From Marinilabiliaceae bacterium JC017 (GTDB taxonomy: Bacteria; Bacteroidota; Bacteroidia; Bacteroidales; Marinilabiliaceae): a stretch of 64,000 bases of DNA. Under the pieces are notes generated by a model that saw only the letters and a program-made list of their open reading frames with translations, had not been told where the DNA came from and made no database searches. A program made the position numbers and the translations under genes. Shown piece after piece: positions 24,857-35,467 of the stretch. The stretch is taken from NCBI GenBank assembly GCA_004296775.1, contig RHGE01000009.1:42474-106473 (forward strand). The letters are read 5' to 3'. Every line of letters begins with the position of its first letter. The stretch's first letter is position 1.

Positions 24857-26590
24857 ATGGAAACATTAACCAAAGAAACCAAACAGATGGAAAAAAGAAA
24901 GACAACCAGGTTGTCCGGATCGGAGGCCGTTATCCAATCATTGCTTCATGAAGGCGTGGACTTGATTTTCGGATATCCCGGTGGCGCCATCATGCCTATC
25001 TATGATGCCTTGTATGACTACCATGAGCAACTGCATCATGTATTGGTTCGTCATGAGCAGGGAGCCACCCATGCTGCCCAGGGGTATGCCAGGGTAACAA
25101 GCAAAGTAGGTGTTTGCTTTGTGACCTCCGGCCCCGGAGCTACCAATGCGGTAACCGGCATTGCCGATGCCATGATAGACTCCACACCTTTGGTTGTCAT
25201 CAGCGGCCAGGTTACTTCACCATTATTGGGAACAGATGCTTTCCAGGAAACAGATGTGGTAAGTATTACCAAACCCATTACCAAATGGAACTACCAGGTA
25301 ACACATGCGGAAGAAATTCCTGAAGCCATTGCCAAAGCGTTCTACATTGCACGATCAGGGCGACCGGGTCCGGTAGTTATAGACATCACCAAAGATGCGC
25401 AGTTTGGCCAGTTGGATTTTTCCTATTCACCAATCAAACACATCAGAAGTTATACGCCTGTTCCAAAAGTCAACCCTGATAACATTGAAGAAGCAGCCCG
25501 GCTTATAAACCTGTCGAAAAAACCGATGGCCCTGATCGGCCAGGGGGTTATCCTGGGAAAGGCTGAAAAAGAATTGGTAGCCTTCCTGGAGAAATCAGGC
25601 ATGCCCGCCGCCTGGACTTTACTGGGCTTATCGGCTTTACCCTCTGACCATCCTCAAAATGTAGGAATGCTGGGAATGCATGGTCATTACGGCCCAAATG
25701 TTAAAACCAACGAGGCAGATTTGATCGTCGCCATCGGCATGCGTTTCGACGACCGGGTTACCGGAGATGTTAATAAATATGCCCTCAATGCCAAGGTGGT
25801 TCACCTGGAGATAGACCCGGCAGAGATCAATAAAATCATCTACGCTGACGTACCGGTATTGGGCGATGTAAAAGAATCATTACCACTACTTACTGAGAAG
25901 GTAACCAGTAATTCACACCAGGAATGGCTGAATGAATTCAATGCGTGTTACAAAATTGAGCACCAAAAGATCATCAACAAAGAGATCAATCCCATCAAAG
26001 AAAAAATGACGATGGGAGAAGTTATTAACAAGGTATCCGGCGTTTATAATGATGACTCTATAATGGTAACGGACGTGGGACAGCAACAAATGATGGCCGC
26101 CAGGTATTTCAAGTTCAAACAATCCCGCAGCGTGGTAACATCCGGTGGGTTAGGCACCATGGGATTTGGCATTCCGGCAGCCATCGGAGCTGCCATGGGA
26201 CAACCCGACCGACCGGTATGCCTGTTCGTTGGAGATGGTGGATTCCAGATGACCATTCAGGAGTTAGGAACCATTTCTCAGACCAAGGCACCGGTAAAGA
26301 TGGTGTTGTTGAATAATAGTTTCCTGGGAATGGTGAGACAATGGCAAGAGCTATTCTTTGATAAGCGCTATGCTTCCACCGAATTGACAAATCCCGATTT
26401 TCAAACCATTGCCAAAGGATATGGCATTTCCGGCGAAAAAGTAACGGCACGGGAAAATCTGGATGAAGCCATCGAACGCATGAAACAACATCAAGGAGCT
26501 TATTTACTGGAAGTGGCAGTTGAAAAGGAAGGAAATGTATTCCCTATGGTACAGGCAGGTGCTTCTGTATCGGATATCCGTCTGGAGTAA
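24857..26590 (+). CDS. ilvB: Acetolactate synthase large subunit
   Basis: ThDP-, FAD- and Mg2+-dependent catalytic subunit making 2-acetolactate from pyruvate and 2-aceto-2-hydroxybutyrate from pyruvate plus 2-oxobutanoate. The 577 residues show the catalytic Glu in VRHEQGATHAAQGYAR, the FAD region (PQNVGMLGMHGHYG...RFDDRVTGD) and the ThDP motif starting GDGGFQMTIQEL and ending LLNN. The first ~18 residues are a variable, charged extension; an internal ATG at 24887 is an alternative start. ilvN follows after 30 bp. Confidence 0.98.
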   Translation: METLTKETKQMEKRKTTRLSGSEAVIQSLLHEGVDLIFGYPGGAIMPIYDALYDYHEQLHHVLVRHEQGATHAAQGYARVTSKVGVCFVTSGPGATNAVTGIADAMIDSTPLVVISGQVTSPLLGTDAFQETDVVSITKPITKWNYQVTHAEEIPEAIAKAFYIARSGRPGPVVIDITKDAQFGQLDFSYSPIKHIRSYTPVPKVNPDNIEEAARLINLSKKPMALIGQGVILGKAEKELVAFLEKSGMPAAWTLLGLSALPSDHPQNVGMLGMHGHYGPNVKTNEADLIVAIGMRFDDRVTGDVNKYALNAKVVHLEIDPAEINKIIYADVPVLGDVKESLPLLTEKVTSNSHQEWLNEFNACYKIEHQKIINKEINPIKEKMTMGEVINKVSGVYNDDSIMVTDVGQQQMMAARYFKFKQSRSVVTSGGLGTMGFGIPAAIGAAMGQPDRPVCLFVGDGGFQMTIQELGTISQTKAPVKMVLLNNSFLGMVRQWQELFFDKRYASTELTNPDFQTIAKGYGISGEKVTARENLDEAIERMKQHQGAYLLEVAVEKEGNVFPMVQAGASVSDIRLE

Positions 26591-26620
26591 TAAGGCATAT
26601 CAAACTAAAACTTGAATAAG

Positions 26621-27166
26621 ATGATCAATCAGGAATTTACATTATCCATATACTCAGAAAACCATGTGGGGCTACTCAATCAGATTACCACGATATTTAT
26701 TCGCCGGCACATTAATATTGAAAGCCTCACCACCTCTGAGTCTGCCATTGAGGGTATTCACAAATTTACCATCATCGTGAACACCACACGGGAGCAGGTT
26801 GAAAAGCTCCGCCAACAAATTGACAAACGCGTAGATGTGATCAAGGCCTTTGTGTTCACCAACGATGAAGTTATCCACCAGGAGATAGCACTCTATAAAG
26901 TCCCTACCGAAGCGCTGCTCAACAGCAATGAGATTGAACGGTTGGTGAGAGAGTATGGAGCCCGGATACTGGAAATCACATCGGAATACACCGTCATTGA
27001 GAAGACGGGGCACAAATTTGAGACACAGGAACTATTTGAAAAACTAGACCGTTTTGGCGTCTCGCAATTTGTCCGTTCAGGACGTGTCGCTGTCACCAAG
27101 CTGAGTAAAGAATTACTCACAAACTATTTGAAGAAACTAGATAAAGAAGAAACCATATTAGACTAA
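26621..27166 (+). CDS. ilvN: Acetolactate synthase regulatory small subunit
   Basis: Regulatory partner of IlvB that raises its activity and mediates feedback inhibition by valine. From ATG 26621 the 181 residues have an N-terminal ACT domain (FTLSIYSENHVGLLNQITTIFIRRHINIESLT, the amino-acid binding loop region) and a C-terminal ALS_ss domain (ARILEITSEYTVIEKTGHKFETQELFEKLDRFGVSQFVRSGRVAV). A TTG at 26612 in frame is a less likely start. ilvC follows after 19 bp. Confidence 0.96.
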   Translation: MINQEFTLSIYSENHVGLLNQITTIFIRRHINIESLTTSESAIEGIHKFTIIVNTTREQVEKLRQQIDKRVDVIKAFVFTNDEVIHQEIALYKVPTEALLNSNEIERLVREYGARILEITSEYTVIEKTGHKFETQELFEKLDRFGVSQFVRSGRVAVTKLSKELLTNYLKKLDKEETILD

Positions 27167-27185
27167 CAATTAATCATAAAGAATC

Positions 27186-28232
27186 ATGGCAAAAATTAAT
27201 TTCGGAGGAACAGAAGAAAATGTTGTTACACGGGAAGAATTCCCATTGAGTAAAGCACTTGATACCTTAAAAGAAGAAACCATTGCAATCATTGGCTATG
27301 GCGTACAAGGCCCCGGTCAATCCCTTAACCTGAAAGACAATGGTTTCAACGTTATCGTTGGTCAAAGAAAAAACAGTAAGAGTTGGGACAAAGCAGTAGC
27401 AGACGGCTGGGTTCCGGGCGAAACACTATTTGAAATTGAAGAAGCACTGGAAAGAGGCACCATCATTCAATACTTATTGTCAGATGCCGGACAGATTGCT
27501 GTATGGCCAACGGTTAAAAAACACCTGACACCGGGTAAAGCACTTTATTTCTCTCACGGTTTTGGTGTGACATATAAAGAACGTACTGACATTGTACCAC
27601 CTGCTGATGTGGATGTGATTCTTGTAGCCCCCAAAGGTTCAGGTACCAGCCTGCGTCGTATGTTCCTGGAAGGTCGCGGATTGAATTCAAGTTATGCCAT
27701 CTTCCAGGATGCTACCGGCAGAGCCTATGACCGTGTTATCGCATTGGGTATTGGCGTTGGTTCTGGTTACCTGTTCGAAACAACTTTCAAACGTGAGGTA
27801 TACAGTGACCTTACCGGAGAACGTGGAACACTTATGGGAGCTATCCAGGGAATCTTTGCTGCCCAGTATGAAGTATTGCGTGCCAACGGCCACTCTCCTT
27901 CGGAAGCTTTCAATGAAACAGTGGAAGAACTAACGCAAAGCCTGATGCCGCTTGTAGCTGAAAATGGAATGGACTGGATGTATGCCAACTGTTCAACAAC
28001 AGCTCAACGTGGTGCTTTGGACTGGTGGAAGAAATTCCGTGATGCCTCTAAACCGGTATTCGAAGACTTATATAGCGAAGTAGCCAAAGGAAACGAGGCG
28101 CAGCGATCTATTGATTCCAACAGCCAGGACGACTACCGGGTGAAATTGGAAGAGGAGTTGAAAGAATTACGTGAATCGGAAATGTGGCAAGCAGGAGCAG
28201 CAGTCCGCAAATTACGTCCTGAAAACAACTAA
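27186..28232 (+). CDS. ilvC: Ketol-acid reductoisomerase
   Basis: NADPH- and Mg2+-dependent isomerisation and reduction of acetohydroxy acids. The Rossmann motif is IAIIGYGVQGPGQSLNLKDNG, and the basic/serine loop GQRKNSKSWDKA is consistent with NADPH. The C-terminal knotted domain has the metal-binding DLTGERGTLMG and E-rich helices. At 348 residues it is close to the short class I form but has small insertions typical of Bacteroidota. It is the last gene before a 309-bp spacer preceding leuA. Confidence 0.97.
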   Translation: MAKINFGGTEENVVTREEFPLSKALDTLKEETIAIIGYGVQGPGQSLNLKDNGFNVIVGQRKNSKSWDKAVADGWVPGETLFEIEEALERGTIIQYLLSDAGQIAVWPTVKKHLTPGKALYFSHGFGVTYKERTDIVPPADVDVILVAPKGSGTSLRRMFLEGRGLNSSYAIFQDATGRAYDRVIALGIGVGSGYLFETTFKREVYSDLTGERGTLMGAIQGIFAAQYEVLRANGHSPSEAFNETVEELTQSLMPLVAENGMDWMYANCSTTAQRGALDWWKKFRDASKPVFEDLYSEVAKGNEAQRSIDSNSQDDYRVKLEEELKELRESEMWQAGAAVRKLRPENN

Positions 28233-28541
28233 TCAAATCAATTGAGGATGTCCGAAAATATCATTCCGCGCAACATCCGCTAAGTTTTTCACAAAACAAA
28301 CCACCTGTTGCGCAGGAGCGATTCCTTTTTTTTTGGACAACCTCTTTTACTACAATAGTTCGTTAAACTTTTGTAATTACCTGAAAGACCGTTTGCGATT
28401 ATTTGACAGCCATAATTTTTATAGCTCTTAGAACAAGCTTCAAGCAATCCATGGTCTGTTATCTGAAATCTAACGTTCTATTATTACCAGATGCTTGCCG
28501 CAAAAGGGGAAATGGGACAAGCATCATTAAAAACAAAATGC
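28233..28541 (+). other. Spacer between ilvC and leuA
   Basis: It contains gcgcaaca (28268-28275) and tgttgcgc (28306-28313), a perfect 8-bp inverted repeat followed 13 nt later by a T run (28324-28334): a possible weak terminator or processing site. A TTAGAT-type repeat lies at 28451-28485. No consensus promoter was found, so leuA may be served by readthrough from ilvC. Confidence 0.4.
28451..28485 (-). repeat. TTAGAT-type dispersed repeat (inverted copy)
   Basis: ctgttatctgaaatctaacgttcta is the reverse complement of the tagatcgttagattttagataacag core seen at 35281 and 40712. Confidence 0.65.
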
Positions 28542-30038
28542 ATGAGTAATAAAGTATATATCTTCGATACCACTTTGCGAGATGGAGAGCAAGTGCCGGG
28601 TTGTCAGTTAAACACAATTGAAAAGATTGAAGTAGCTCGCCAGCTCGAAAAGCTTGGCGTAGATATTATTGAAGCCGGATTCCCCATCTCAAGCCCCGGA
28701 GATTTCAATTCAGTGGTTGAAATTTCCAAAGCCGTAACCAATCCAACTATCTGTGCACTTACCCGTGCTGTTAAAAAAGATATTGAAGTAGCAGCCGATG
28801 CGCTTAAGTTTGCCAAACGTGGTCGTATCCACACCGGCATCGGAACTTCTTATTATCACATCACATCGAAATTAAACTCCAACCCGGACGAAATCATTGA
28901 ACGGGCCATCGAGGCAGTCAAATATGCCCGCCGCTTTGTGGAGGACGTGGAATTTTATGCAGAAGATGCCGGCCGAACGGAAAACGAATACCTGGCACGT
29001 GTGGTAGAGGCTGCCATCAAAGCCGGCGCTACCGTCATTAACATTCCCGATACAACGGGCTATTGCCTGCCGGGCGAATATGGCGAGAAAATCGCCTACC
29101 TGATGAACCACGTGCCTAACGTGGATAAGGCCATCATCTCCACCCACTGTCACAACGACTTGGGCATGGCTACGGCCAATACCTTGTCGGGTGTAATTAA
29201 CGGAGCCCGCCAGGTGGAAGTGACCATCAACGGACTGGGCGAACGTGCCGGAAACACATCCCTGGAAGAAGTTGTGATGGCCATGAAGAGCCATAAAGAC
29301 CTGGATTTTGAAACAGGCATCGACGCCAAGCAGATTATCAAATCCAGCAAATTGGTTTCCACCCTGATGCGCATGCCGGTTCAGGCCAACAAGGCCATCG
29401 TAGGCCGCAACGCCTTTTCACACTCTTCCGGTATTCACCAGGACGGGGTATTAAAAAACAGGGAAAACTACGAAATCATTGACCCGGCAGATGTGGGTGT
29501 CAAGGAATCAAGTATCGTATTGACAGCCCGAAGCGGACGCGCAGCCTTGAAACACCGATTGCAGGTATTAGGCTACAACTACGAAGGAGCTGAGCTTGAC
29601 AACATCTATCAAAAATTCCTGGCCCTGGCAGATAAAAAGAAAGACATCTCCGATGAGGATCTGGATATCTTGATTGATTCAGAACAGGAGAAAGAGGACC
29701 GTTCCATCAGATTGGAATCGCTTCAGGTGATCTGCGGCAAGTCTACCATACCAACGGCTACTGTTGCTGTAAACTTCAGCGGTGATGTATTTACTGAAAC
29801 GGCTTCCGGAAATGGCCCCATTGATGCTGCCTTCTCCGCGGTAAAAAACCTGATGAAACGGAAAGTACACCTGGAGGAATTTCTCATTCAGGCCATTACC
29901 CGAGGAAGTGATGACTTGGGGAAAGTACATGTACAGGTGGAGCATAAAGGCCAAACCTATTATGGTTTTGCAGCAAATGTTGACATCGTATCAGCCTCAG
30001 TAGAATCGTTCATTGACGCCATCGCTAAAATCGGATAA
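28542..30038 (+). CDS. leuA: 2-isopropylmalate synthase
   Basis: Condenses acetyl-CoA with 2-oxoisovalerate, the committed step to leucine. From ATG 28542 the 498 residues start at [22 protein letters not shown], the HMGL-like TIM barrel with divalent-metal ligands (Asp of DTTLRDGEQ and the HCHND motif in [15 protein letters not shown]), then [17 protein letters not shown], a linker, and the C-terminal LeuA allosteric dimerisation domain that binds leucine (from about 395). An in-frame ATG at 28491 would add 17 residues lacking family similarity. leuC begins 30 bp later. Confidence 0.96.
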   Translation: MSNKVYIFDTTLRDGEQVPGCQLNTIEKIEVARQLEKLGVDIIEAGFPISSPGDFNSVVEISKAVTNPTICALTRAVKKDIEVAADALKFAKRGRIHTGIGTSYYHITSKLNSNPDEIIERAIEAVKYARRFVEDVEFYAEDAGRTENEYLARVVEAAIKAGATVINIPDTTGYCLPGEYGEKIAYLMNHVPNVDKAIISTHCHNDLGMATANTLSGVINGARQVEVTINGLGERAGNTSLEEVVMAMKSHKDLDFETGIDAKQIIKSSKLVSTLMRMPVQANKAIVGRNAFSHSSGIHQDGVLKNRENYEIIDPADVGVKESSIVLTARSGRAALKHRLQVLGYNYEGAELDNIYQKFLALADKKKDISDEDLDILIDSEQEKEDRSIRLESLQVICGKSTIPTATVAVNFSGDVFTETASGNGPIDAAFSAVKNLMKRKVHLEEFLIQAITRGSDDLGKVHVQVEHKGQTYYGFAANVDIVSASVESFIDAIAKIG

Positions 30039-30068
30039 TCACTTATTAACCTATTAAAAAGAAGAAAA

Positions 30069-31469
30069 TTGGCAGGAAAAACACTTTTTGACAAGATATG
30101 GGATGCACATGTGGTGTCATCGGTTGAAGACGGCCCCAGCATCCTTTACATTGACCGTCACTTCATCCACGAAGTAACCAGTCCACAAGCCTTTGCGGGC
30201 CTTAAAGAAAGAGGCGCCAAAGTTCTCAGGCCCGAAAAAGTGGTGGCTACACCCGACCATAACATACCCACCAAGGACCAGCACCTGACTATTCAGGATG
30301 AATTGTCACGGATGCAATTGGAGACGTTGAAAAACAATTGTGAGGAGAACAACATTACCATGTATGGGATTAATCACCCTAACAATGGCATTGTGCATGT
30401 GGTAGGTCCTGAGTTGGGAATTACACAACCGGGCATGACCATTGTATGCGGCGACAGTCATACTTCCACCCATGGTGCCTTTGGCAGTATTGCCTTTGGT
30501 ATCGGAACCAGTGAAGTGGAAATGGTACTGGCCAATCAGTGTGTGCTTCAGCCCAAACCCAAACGGATGCGCATTAATGTGGAAGGAAGCCTGAATACCG
30601 GCACTACTTCAAAAGACATCATCCTTTACATCGTGTCCAAATTGACCACCGGAGGCGGAACCGGCTACTTCATCGAATTTGCAGGATCAGCCATCAGCGA
30701 CCTGTCCATGGAAGCCCGGATGACCATCTGTAACATGAGCATTGAAATGGGTGCACGCGGCGGTATGATTGCGCCGGATGAAACCACCTTTGAATACATT
30801 AAAGGAAGAGAATTTGCACCCCAGGGAGAAAAATGGGACGAAGCAGTAATCTACTGGAAATCCCTGTGTTCTGATGACGATGCAGTCTTCGACAAAGAGC
30901 TTCATTTTGACGCCGCCGATATTGAACCCATGATCACCTATGGCACCAACCCGGGTATGGGAGCTAAAATTGTGAGCCATATCCCAACCCTGGACAAGAT
31001 TGATGAGTCTTCCAAAGCGTCATTCCTGAAGTCCATGGAATACATGGGATTTGAGCCCGGTGATGCCCTGGAAGGTAAAAGCATCGATTATGTATTTGTG
31101 GGCAGTTGTACCAATGGACGCATCGAAGACCTGCGAGCCTTTGCCTCATTTGTGAAAGGACATAAAAAAGCCGACAGCGTGGTGGCCTGGATTGTACCTG
31201 GCAGTAAGCAAGTTGAAAAACAAGCGATCAAAGAAGGCATTAAAGACATTCTGGAAGAAGCCGGCTTTGAGTTGCGCCAGCCCGGGTGTTCAGCCTGCCT
31301 GGCCATGAACGATGATAAGATCCCGGCCGGGAAATATTCCGTCTCCACGTCCAACCGGAACTTTGAAGGACGCCAGGGACCGGGTGCCCGCACTTTACTG
31401 GCCAGCCCGGCTACAGCAGCTGCTGCAGCCATCACCGGTAAAATTACGGATCCCCGTGCCTTTCAATAG
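30069..31469 (+). CDS. leuC: 3-isopropylmalate dehydratase large subunit (TTG start)
   Basis: With LeuD forms the aconitase-type isomerase converting 2- to 3-isopropylmalate. The 466 residues carry the 4Fe-4S ligands in [12 protein letters not shown] and [10 protein letters not shown], plus [24 protein letters not shown]. The conserved N-terminus ([13 protein letters not shown]) begins immediately after a TTG codon at 30069, preceded by a purine-rich aaaaagaagaaaa. No ATG is available upstream in frame that fits, so TTG is the likely initiator. Confidence 0.96.
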   Translation: MAGKTLFDKIWDAHVVSSVEDGPSILYIDRHFIHEVTSPQAFAGLKERGAKVLRPEKVVATPDHNIPTKDQHLTIQDELSRMQLETLKNNCEENNITMYGINHPNNGIVHVVGPELGITQPGMTIVCGDSHTSTHGAFGSIAFGIGTSEVEMVLANQCVLQPKPKRMRINVEGSLNTGTTSKDIILYIVSKLTTGGGTGYFIEFAGSAISDLSMEARMTICNMSIEMGARGGMIAPDETTFEYIKGREFAPQGEKWDEAVIYWKSLCSDDDAVFDKELHFDAADIEPMITYGTNPGMGAKIVSHIPTLDKIDESSKASFLKSMEYMGFEPGDALEGKSIDYVFVGSCTNGRIEDLRAFASFVKGHKKADSVVAWIVPGSKQVEKQAIKEGIKDILEEAGFELRQPGCSACLAMNDDKIPAGKYSVSTSNRNFEGRQGPGARTLLASPATAAAAAITGKITDPRAFQ

Positions 31470-31512
31470 ATGGTTAGAATTTAGATAAGAGACCTTAGAC
31501 TGATGTACATCC
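31468..31512 (+). repeat. TTAGAT-type dispersed repeat (leuC-leuD spacer)
   Basis: tagatggttagaatttagataagag...ttagactgatgtacat follows the same plan as 40712-40775. It begins within the leuC stop codon, so the element has become part of an otherwise compact operon. Confidence 0.7.
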
Positions 31513-31601
31513 AGCTTATTTGTAAAATCATAAAAGATTTGACTAACAAATAACCATACACCGTCTTTCTAATGATTACAAAAGTTTAAACGCAAAACAT
31601 T

Positions 31602-32201
31602 ATGCCCATAGATAAATTTAATACGCTAACCTCATCCGTGGTGCCATTACCCATTGAGAATGTGGATACCGATCAGATCATCCCGGCGCGTTTCCTGAAA
31701 GCCACCACCAAAGAGGGATTTGGGGACAACCTTTTTTTTGACTGGCGCTATGAGAAAAACAGCCAGCCGAAAACCGATTTCGTTCTTAACAACCCAACGT
31801 ATAAAGGAAGTATTCTTTTGGCCGGTAAGAACTTCGGCAGCGGCTCCAGCCGTGAGCATGCCGCGTGGTCGGTATATGGCTATGGCTTTAAGGTGGTCGT
31901 TTCCAGCTTTTTTGCCGACATATTTCGCAACAATGCCCTGAACAATGGATTATTGCCGGTACAGGTATCAGAAGCCTTCCTGAAAAAGTTATTCACCGCT
32001 GTTGATAACAATCCGGCAGCCGAAGTGAAAGTGGATCTTCAGGCACAAACCATCACCCTGGTAGCCACTAACGAAAGTGAATCCTTCGACATCAACGGCT
32101 ATAAAAAGAACTGCCTGTTGAACGGCTATGATGACATTGATTATCTGCTCAACAGGAGAAACGAAATAGAGGCTTATGAGAAAAAAGCCATCACCTTTTA
32201 A
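31602..32201 (+). CDS. leuD: 3-isopropylmalate dehydratase small subunit
   Basis: Swivelling-domain partner of LeuC. The 199 residues include [14 protein letters not shown] and the substrate-recognition loop [17 protein letters not shown], plus [17 protein letters not shown]. Length matches the ~200-residue bacterial form. It is separated from leuC by a 132-bp spacer holding a dispersed repeat, and from the next gene by a 345-bp spacer. Confidence 0.97.
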   Translation: MPIDKFNTLTSSVVPLPIENVDTDQIIPARFLKATTKEGFGDNLFFDWRYEKNSQPKTDFVLNNPTYKGSILLAGKNFGSGSSREHAAWSVYGYGFKVVVSSFFADIFRNNALNNGLLPVQVSEAFLKKLFTAVDNNPAAEVKVDLQAQTITLVATNESESFDINGYKKNCLLNGYDDIDYLLNRRNEIEAYEKKAITF

Positions 32202-32546
32202 TTACAACCGGAAGACAAACTGACAACTTGTTCAAATGCACTTAGATATTAGTATCAAGTATCAAGATTGCATTACCGGGGTTGTAATATTCTGCCAAAA
32301 AACACGAATATTAAGGATAATACATCTAAAGCCCGATGGCTGCGGGGCTGTAAAAAAAAGACCGTTCGATCCGGTAAGAAAAGTCTTACTACTGTATTTT
32401 ACTGAAATTAACATCACTAAAAAATGCTCGCAACACTATCTTTTATCCAACAACTTACAGCCCCGGCCATCCGGGACATTATTAACGGAGTATGAATCGC
32501 ACGGAAACAACCTTTACGCCAACCACAATCTTTTAAGGAGAAACCG
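32202..32546 (+). other. Repeat-bearing spacer between leuD and the leuA paralogue
   Basis: It contains an inverted, shortened copy of the 110-bp dispersed repeat (32251-32320). No promoter match or convincing terminator was seen. A 23-codon frame at 32432-32503 is not enriched for branched-chain codons enough to be called a leader. A good Shine-Dalgarno (aaggag, 32535-32540) precedes the next gene. Confidence 0.5.
32251..32320 (-). repeat. 110-bp dispersed repeat family, copy B (partial, inverted)
   Basis: agtatcaag, ttgtaatattctgccaaaaaacacgaat and ttaaggataa align with the reverse complement of copies A and C; the ctaacctgga end is missing. Confidence 0.65.
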
Positions 32547-34079
32547 ATGAGAATAGAAATAATGGATACAACCCTGCGCGATGGGGAGCAAACCACCGGT
32601 GTTTCATTTAATGAAGCCGAAAAGTTGGCGATTGCCCGGATACTTCTGGAAGAGGTAAAGGTCAATCGCATCGAGGTGGCGTCTGCCCGTGTGTCGGAGG
32701 GGGAGTTCCGCTCTGTGCGAAAAATAACCGAATGGGCCGAAAAAAACGGCTACCTCAACCAGGTAGAAGTCCTGGGGTTTGTTGATGGCGAAGCATCCCT
32801 CAACTGGGTGCAGGAGGCAGGAGCCAAAGTACTAAACCTGCTGACCAAAGGATCATTGAAACATCTGAAAGGACAGTTAAAAAAAACACCGGCAGAGCAC
32901 ATCAATGACATTAAAGCCTTACTGGCAAAAGCCAACCGGATGGGAATCACCGTTAACCTTTACCTGGAAGACTGGTCAAACGGCATGCTTCACTCACCCG
33001 AATATGTTTTCTACCTGATGGATCACCTGTGCCAGACTTCCATTAAACGTTTCATGTTACCCGACACGCTGGGTATACTCAACCCGTTACAAACAAAAGA
33101 GTTTTGTTCGGCCATGGTAAAACGTTACCCGGAAGTGCATTTCGATTTCCATGCACACAATGATTATGACTTTGCAGTGGCCAATGTGTTTGCTGCCGCT
33201 TCAGCAGGAATCCAGGGCATACACACCACTGTTAACGGACTGGGCGAACGGGCCGGTAATGCGCCGTTATCGAGTGTATTGGGCGTTATCAACGATCACC
33301 TGGAGGGTGTTAATAACCTGGATGAATCAAAACTTACCCATATCTGCCGCATGGTGGAAACATTCTCTGGCATACGCATCCCGGCAAACAAACCATTAAC
33401 CGGTGAAAATGTATTTACCCAGTGCAGCGGGGTACATGCCGACGGCGATAACAAAGACAACCTGTACTTTAATAACCTGATGCCGGAACGTTTTGGGCGT
33501 GTGCGCAAATATGCCCTCGGAAAAACATCCGGCAAGGCCAACGTCCTTAAGAATTTGGAAGAACTGGGGATTGAACTGACAACCGAAGAGATGAAAAAGG
33601 TTACCAAACGGGTGATTGAGCTGGGGGATAAAAAAACAACCGTGACGGCCGAAGACCTTCCCTATATCATCTCGGATGTCCTGAGAAGTGCCTCCATTGG
33701 GGAACACATAAAAGTGAAAAACTACAGCCTTTCACTGACACAAGGCCTTAAACCGGTGGCCACCCTGAGCATACGCATCAATAAAGAGCTCTACCAGGAA
33801 ACGGCCATTGGTGACGGACAGTATGATGCCTTTATGAAGGCACTTTGGAAGATCTATGAAAAACTGGGTAAACCACATCCCCGCCTGGTGGACTACATGG
33901 TATCCATTCCACCGGGAGGTAAAACCGATGCCCTGGTAGAGGCTGTCATCAGCTGGATATACAAAGGCAACAAGTTTAAGACAAGGGGACTGGATGCCGA
34001 CCAAACCGAAGCAGCCATTAAAGCAACGGTGAAAATGCTCAACCTGATTGAAAACGAAGATTTAAAATTTAAGCAATAA
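32547..34079 (+). CDS. 2-isopropylmalate/citramalate synthase-family protein (LeuA paralogue)
   Basis: A second DRE-TIM metallolyase of 510 residues, with [49 protein letters not shown], and a C-terminal LeuA-type regulatory domain (GDGQYDAFMKALWKIY in the last third). It differs from LeuA at the metal/substrate motif (HAHND rather than HCHND) and is clearly divergent over its length. Position between leuD and leuB suggests a substrate close to pyruvate or 2-oxo acids; (R)-citramalate synthase activity, feeding 2-oxobutanoate to isoleucine via LeuCD/LeuB, is one possibility, a second isopropylmalate synthase another. The substrate cannot be decided from sequence alone. Confidence 0.85.
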   Translation: MRIEIMDTTLRDGEQTTGVSFNEAEKLAIARILLEEVKVNRIEVASARVSEGEFRSVRKITEWAEKNGYLNQVEVLGFVDGEASLNWVQEAGAKVLNLLTKGSLKHLKGQLKKTPAEHINDIKALLAKANRMGITVNLYLEDWSNGMLHSPEYVFYLMDHLCQTSIKRFMLPDTLGILNPLQTKEFCSAMVKRYPEVHFDFHAHNDYDFAVANVFAAASAGIQGIHTTVNGLGERAGNAPLSSVLGVINDHLEGVNNLDESKLTHICRMVETFSGIRIPANKPLTGENVFTQCSGVHADGDNKDNLYFNNLMPERFGRVRKYALGKTSGKANVLKNLEELGIELTTEEMKKVTKRVIELGDKKTTVTAEDLPYIISDVLRSASIGEHIKVKNYSLSLTQGLKPVATLSIRINKELYQETAIGDGQYDAFMKALWKIYEKLGKPHPRLVDYMVSIPPGGKTDALVEAVISWIYKGNKFKTRGLDADQTEAAIKATVKMLNLIENEDLKFKQ

Positions 34080-34133
34080 GCGGTGAAAAGAGCCCTGAAG
34101 GCTTCACACTAACCAGATAAAAAAACTAAAATC

Positions 34134-35204
34134 ATGAAACTAAATATTGCATTACTTCCCGGTGACGGAATCGGACCGGAAATCGTAGAACAAGCACAAA
34201 AAGTGGTCAATGCCATCAGTGAAAAATATGGTCATGAACCCCAATACACCAGCGCCCTGGTTGGTGCCTGCGCCATTGATGCCACCGGTAATCCTTATCC
34301 CGAAGCAACACATGAGATCTGTATGCAATCGGATGCCGTTTTATTTGGCGCCATTGGCGACCCGCGCTTCGACAATGACCCCAAAGCCAAAGTACGCCCG
34401 GAGCAAGGCTTGCTGGCCATGCGTCAAAAACTGGGGCTGTATGCCAACCTACGCCCGGTAAGTACTTTCAAATCACTGGCCCACAAATCACCCCTTAAAA
34501 CCGAACTGGTTGACGGAGCGGACTTCATGTGCATCCGTGAATTAACCGGCGGCATCTATTTTGGCCGGCCCCAGGGACGCTCTGAAGATGGTAATACGGC
34601 TTACGACAGCTGTGTATATACCCGCTCTGAAATTGAACGCATCGTGCGCCTGGGCTTCGAATACGCCCAAAAGCGTCGTAAGAAACTAACCGTAATTGAC
34701 AAAGCCAACGTATTGGCCACTTCGCGTTTGTGGCGCGAAACGGCCCAGGCACTGGCCCCTGAATACGCCGATGTGGAGGTGGAATACATGTTTGTGGACA
34801 ACGCCGCCATGCAGCTGATTCAGTGGCCCAAACGTTTTGATGTGATGGTGACCGAAAACATGTTTGGTGACATCCTTACCGATGAAGCCAGTGTCATCAC
34901 CGGCTCCCTGGGACTCTTGCCATCAGCTTCCATTGGTGTACACACCTCGGTATTTGAACCCATTCACGGTTCCTACCCGCAAGCCGCCGGTAAAAACATT
35001 GCCAATCCATTGGCCACCGTCCTGTCGGCAGCCATGATGTTTGAATATGCTTATGGCAAAATGGAAGAAGGCGCCCTCATTCGCGAAGCGGTGGAACAAT
35101 CCATTGAACAAAGCATTGTAACGGAAGACCTGGCAGAAGGGGGCAAAGCGTACACCACCTCCGAGGTAGGTGACTGGCTGGTTAACTATATCAACAAGAA
35201 ATAA
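34134..35204 (+). CDS. leuB: 3-isopropylmalate dehydrogenase
   Basis: NAD+-dependent oxidative decarboxylation of 3-isopropylmalate to 2-oxoisocaproate. The 356 residues show [14 protein letters not shown], the substrate loop with RPVSTFK and [11 protein letters not shown], the catalytic Tyr/Lys region ([24 protein letters not shown]), Mg2+-binding [21 protein letters not shown], and the NAD loop [20 protein letters not shown]. It lies 54 bp after the leuA paralogue and is followed by a strong hairpin. Confidence 0.97.
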   Translation: MKLNIALLPGDGIGPEIVEQAQKVVNAISEKYGHEPQYTSALVGACAIDATGNPYPEATHEICMQSDAVLFGAIGDPRFDNDPKAKVRPEQGLLAMRQKLGLYANLRPVSTFKSLAHKSPLKTELVDGADFMCIRELTGGIYFGRPQGRSEDGNTAYDSCVYTRSEIERIVRLGFEYAQKRRKKLTVIDKANVLATSRLWRETAQALAPEYADVEVEYMFVDNAAMQLIQWPKRFDVMVTENMFGDILTDEASVITGSLGLLPSASIGVHTSVFEPIHGSYPQAAGKNIANPLATVLSAAMMFEYAYGKMEEGALIREAVEQSIEQSIVTEDLAEGGKAYTTSEVGDWLVNYINKK

Positions 35205-35225
35205 TACCATAATTCCAAATCCAGA

Positions 35226-35265
35226 AAACCTCACTTCTGCGTCGCCAGACAACGAAGTGAGGTTT
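35226..35265 (+). terminator. Hairpin after leuB
   Basis: Perfect 12-bp stem aaacctcacttc (35226-35237) / gaagtgaggttt (35254-35265) with a 16-nt loop. The tail is gtatata, not a T-run, so it may only partly terminate or may stabilise the upstream mRNA. Confidence 0.6.
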
Positions 35266-35280
35266 GTATATAAAAAACAA

Positions 35281-35342
35281 CAGATCGTTAGATTTTAGAT
35301 AACAGATGTCAGACTGTTTTACATTAATCTCAGTTTTAAACC
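35281..35342 (+). repeat. TTAGAT-type dispersed repeat
   Basis: agatcgttagattttagataacag...gactg..ttacatta, closely matching 40712-40775 over its full length. Confidence 0.8.
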
Positions 35343-35467
35343 TCAATTAGCGTTCAAAGCATAGAACTCCGAATGGGGCTCAACCATTGATTCGCATTAA
35401 TTAGAACTATTAAGATCAAAAGGAAAGATAAAATACATTTACACCCCATCAACAAACAGAATATATC

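Noticed and set aside
28451..28549. 32-codon + frame ending over the leuA start, with three consecutive Leu codons, as a second leader peptide
   Set aside because: Most of it is the TTAGAT-type dispersed repeat, Leu enrichment is slight, and there is no terminator/antiterminator between it and leuA.
32432..32503. 23-codon frame before the leuA paralogue as a leader peptide
   Set aside because: Ile and Leu are scattered, there is no run, and no terminator follows.
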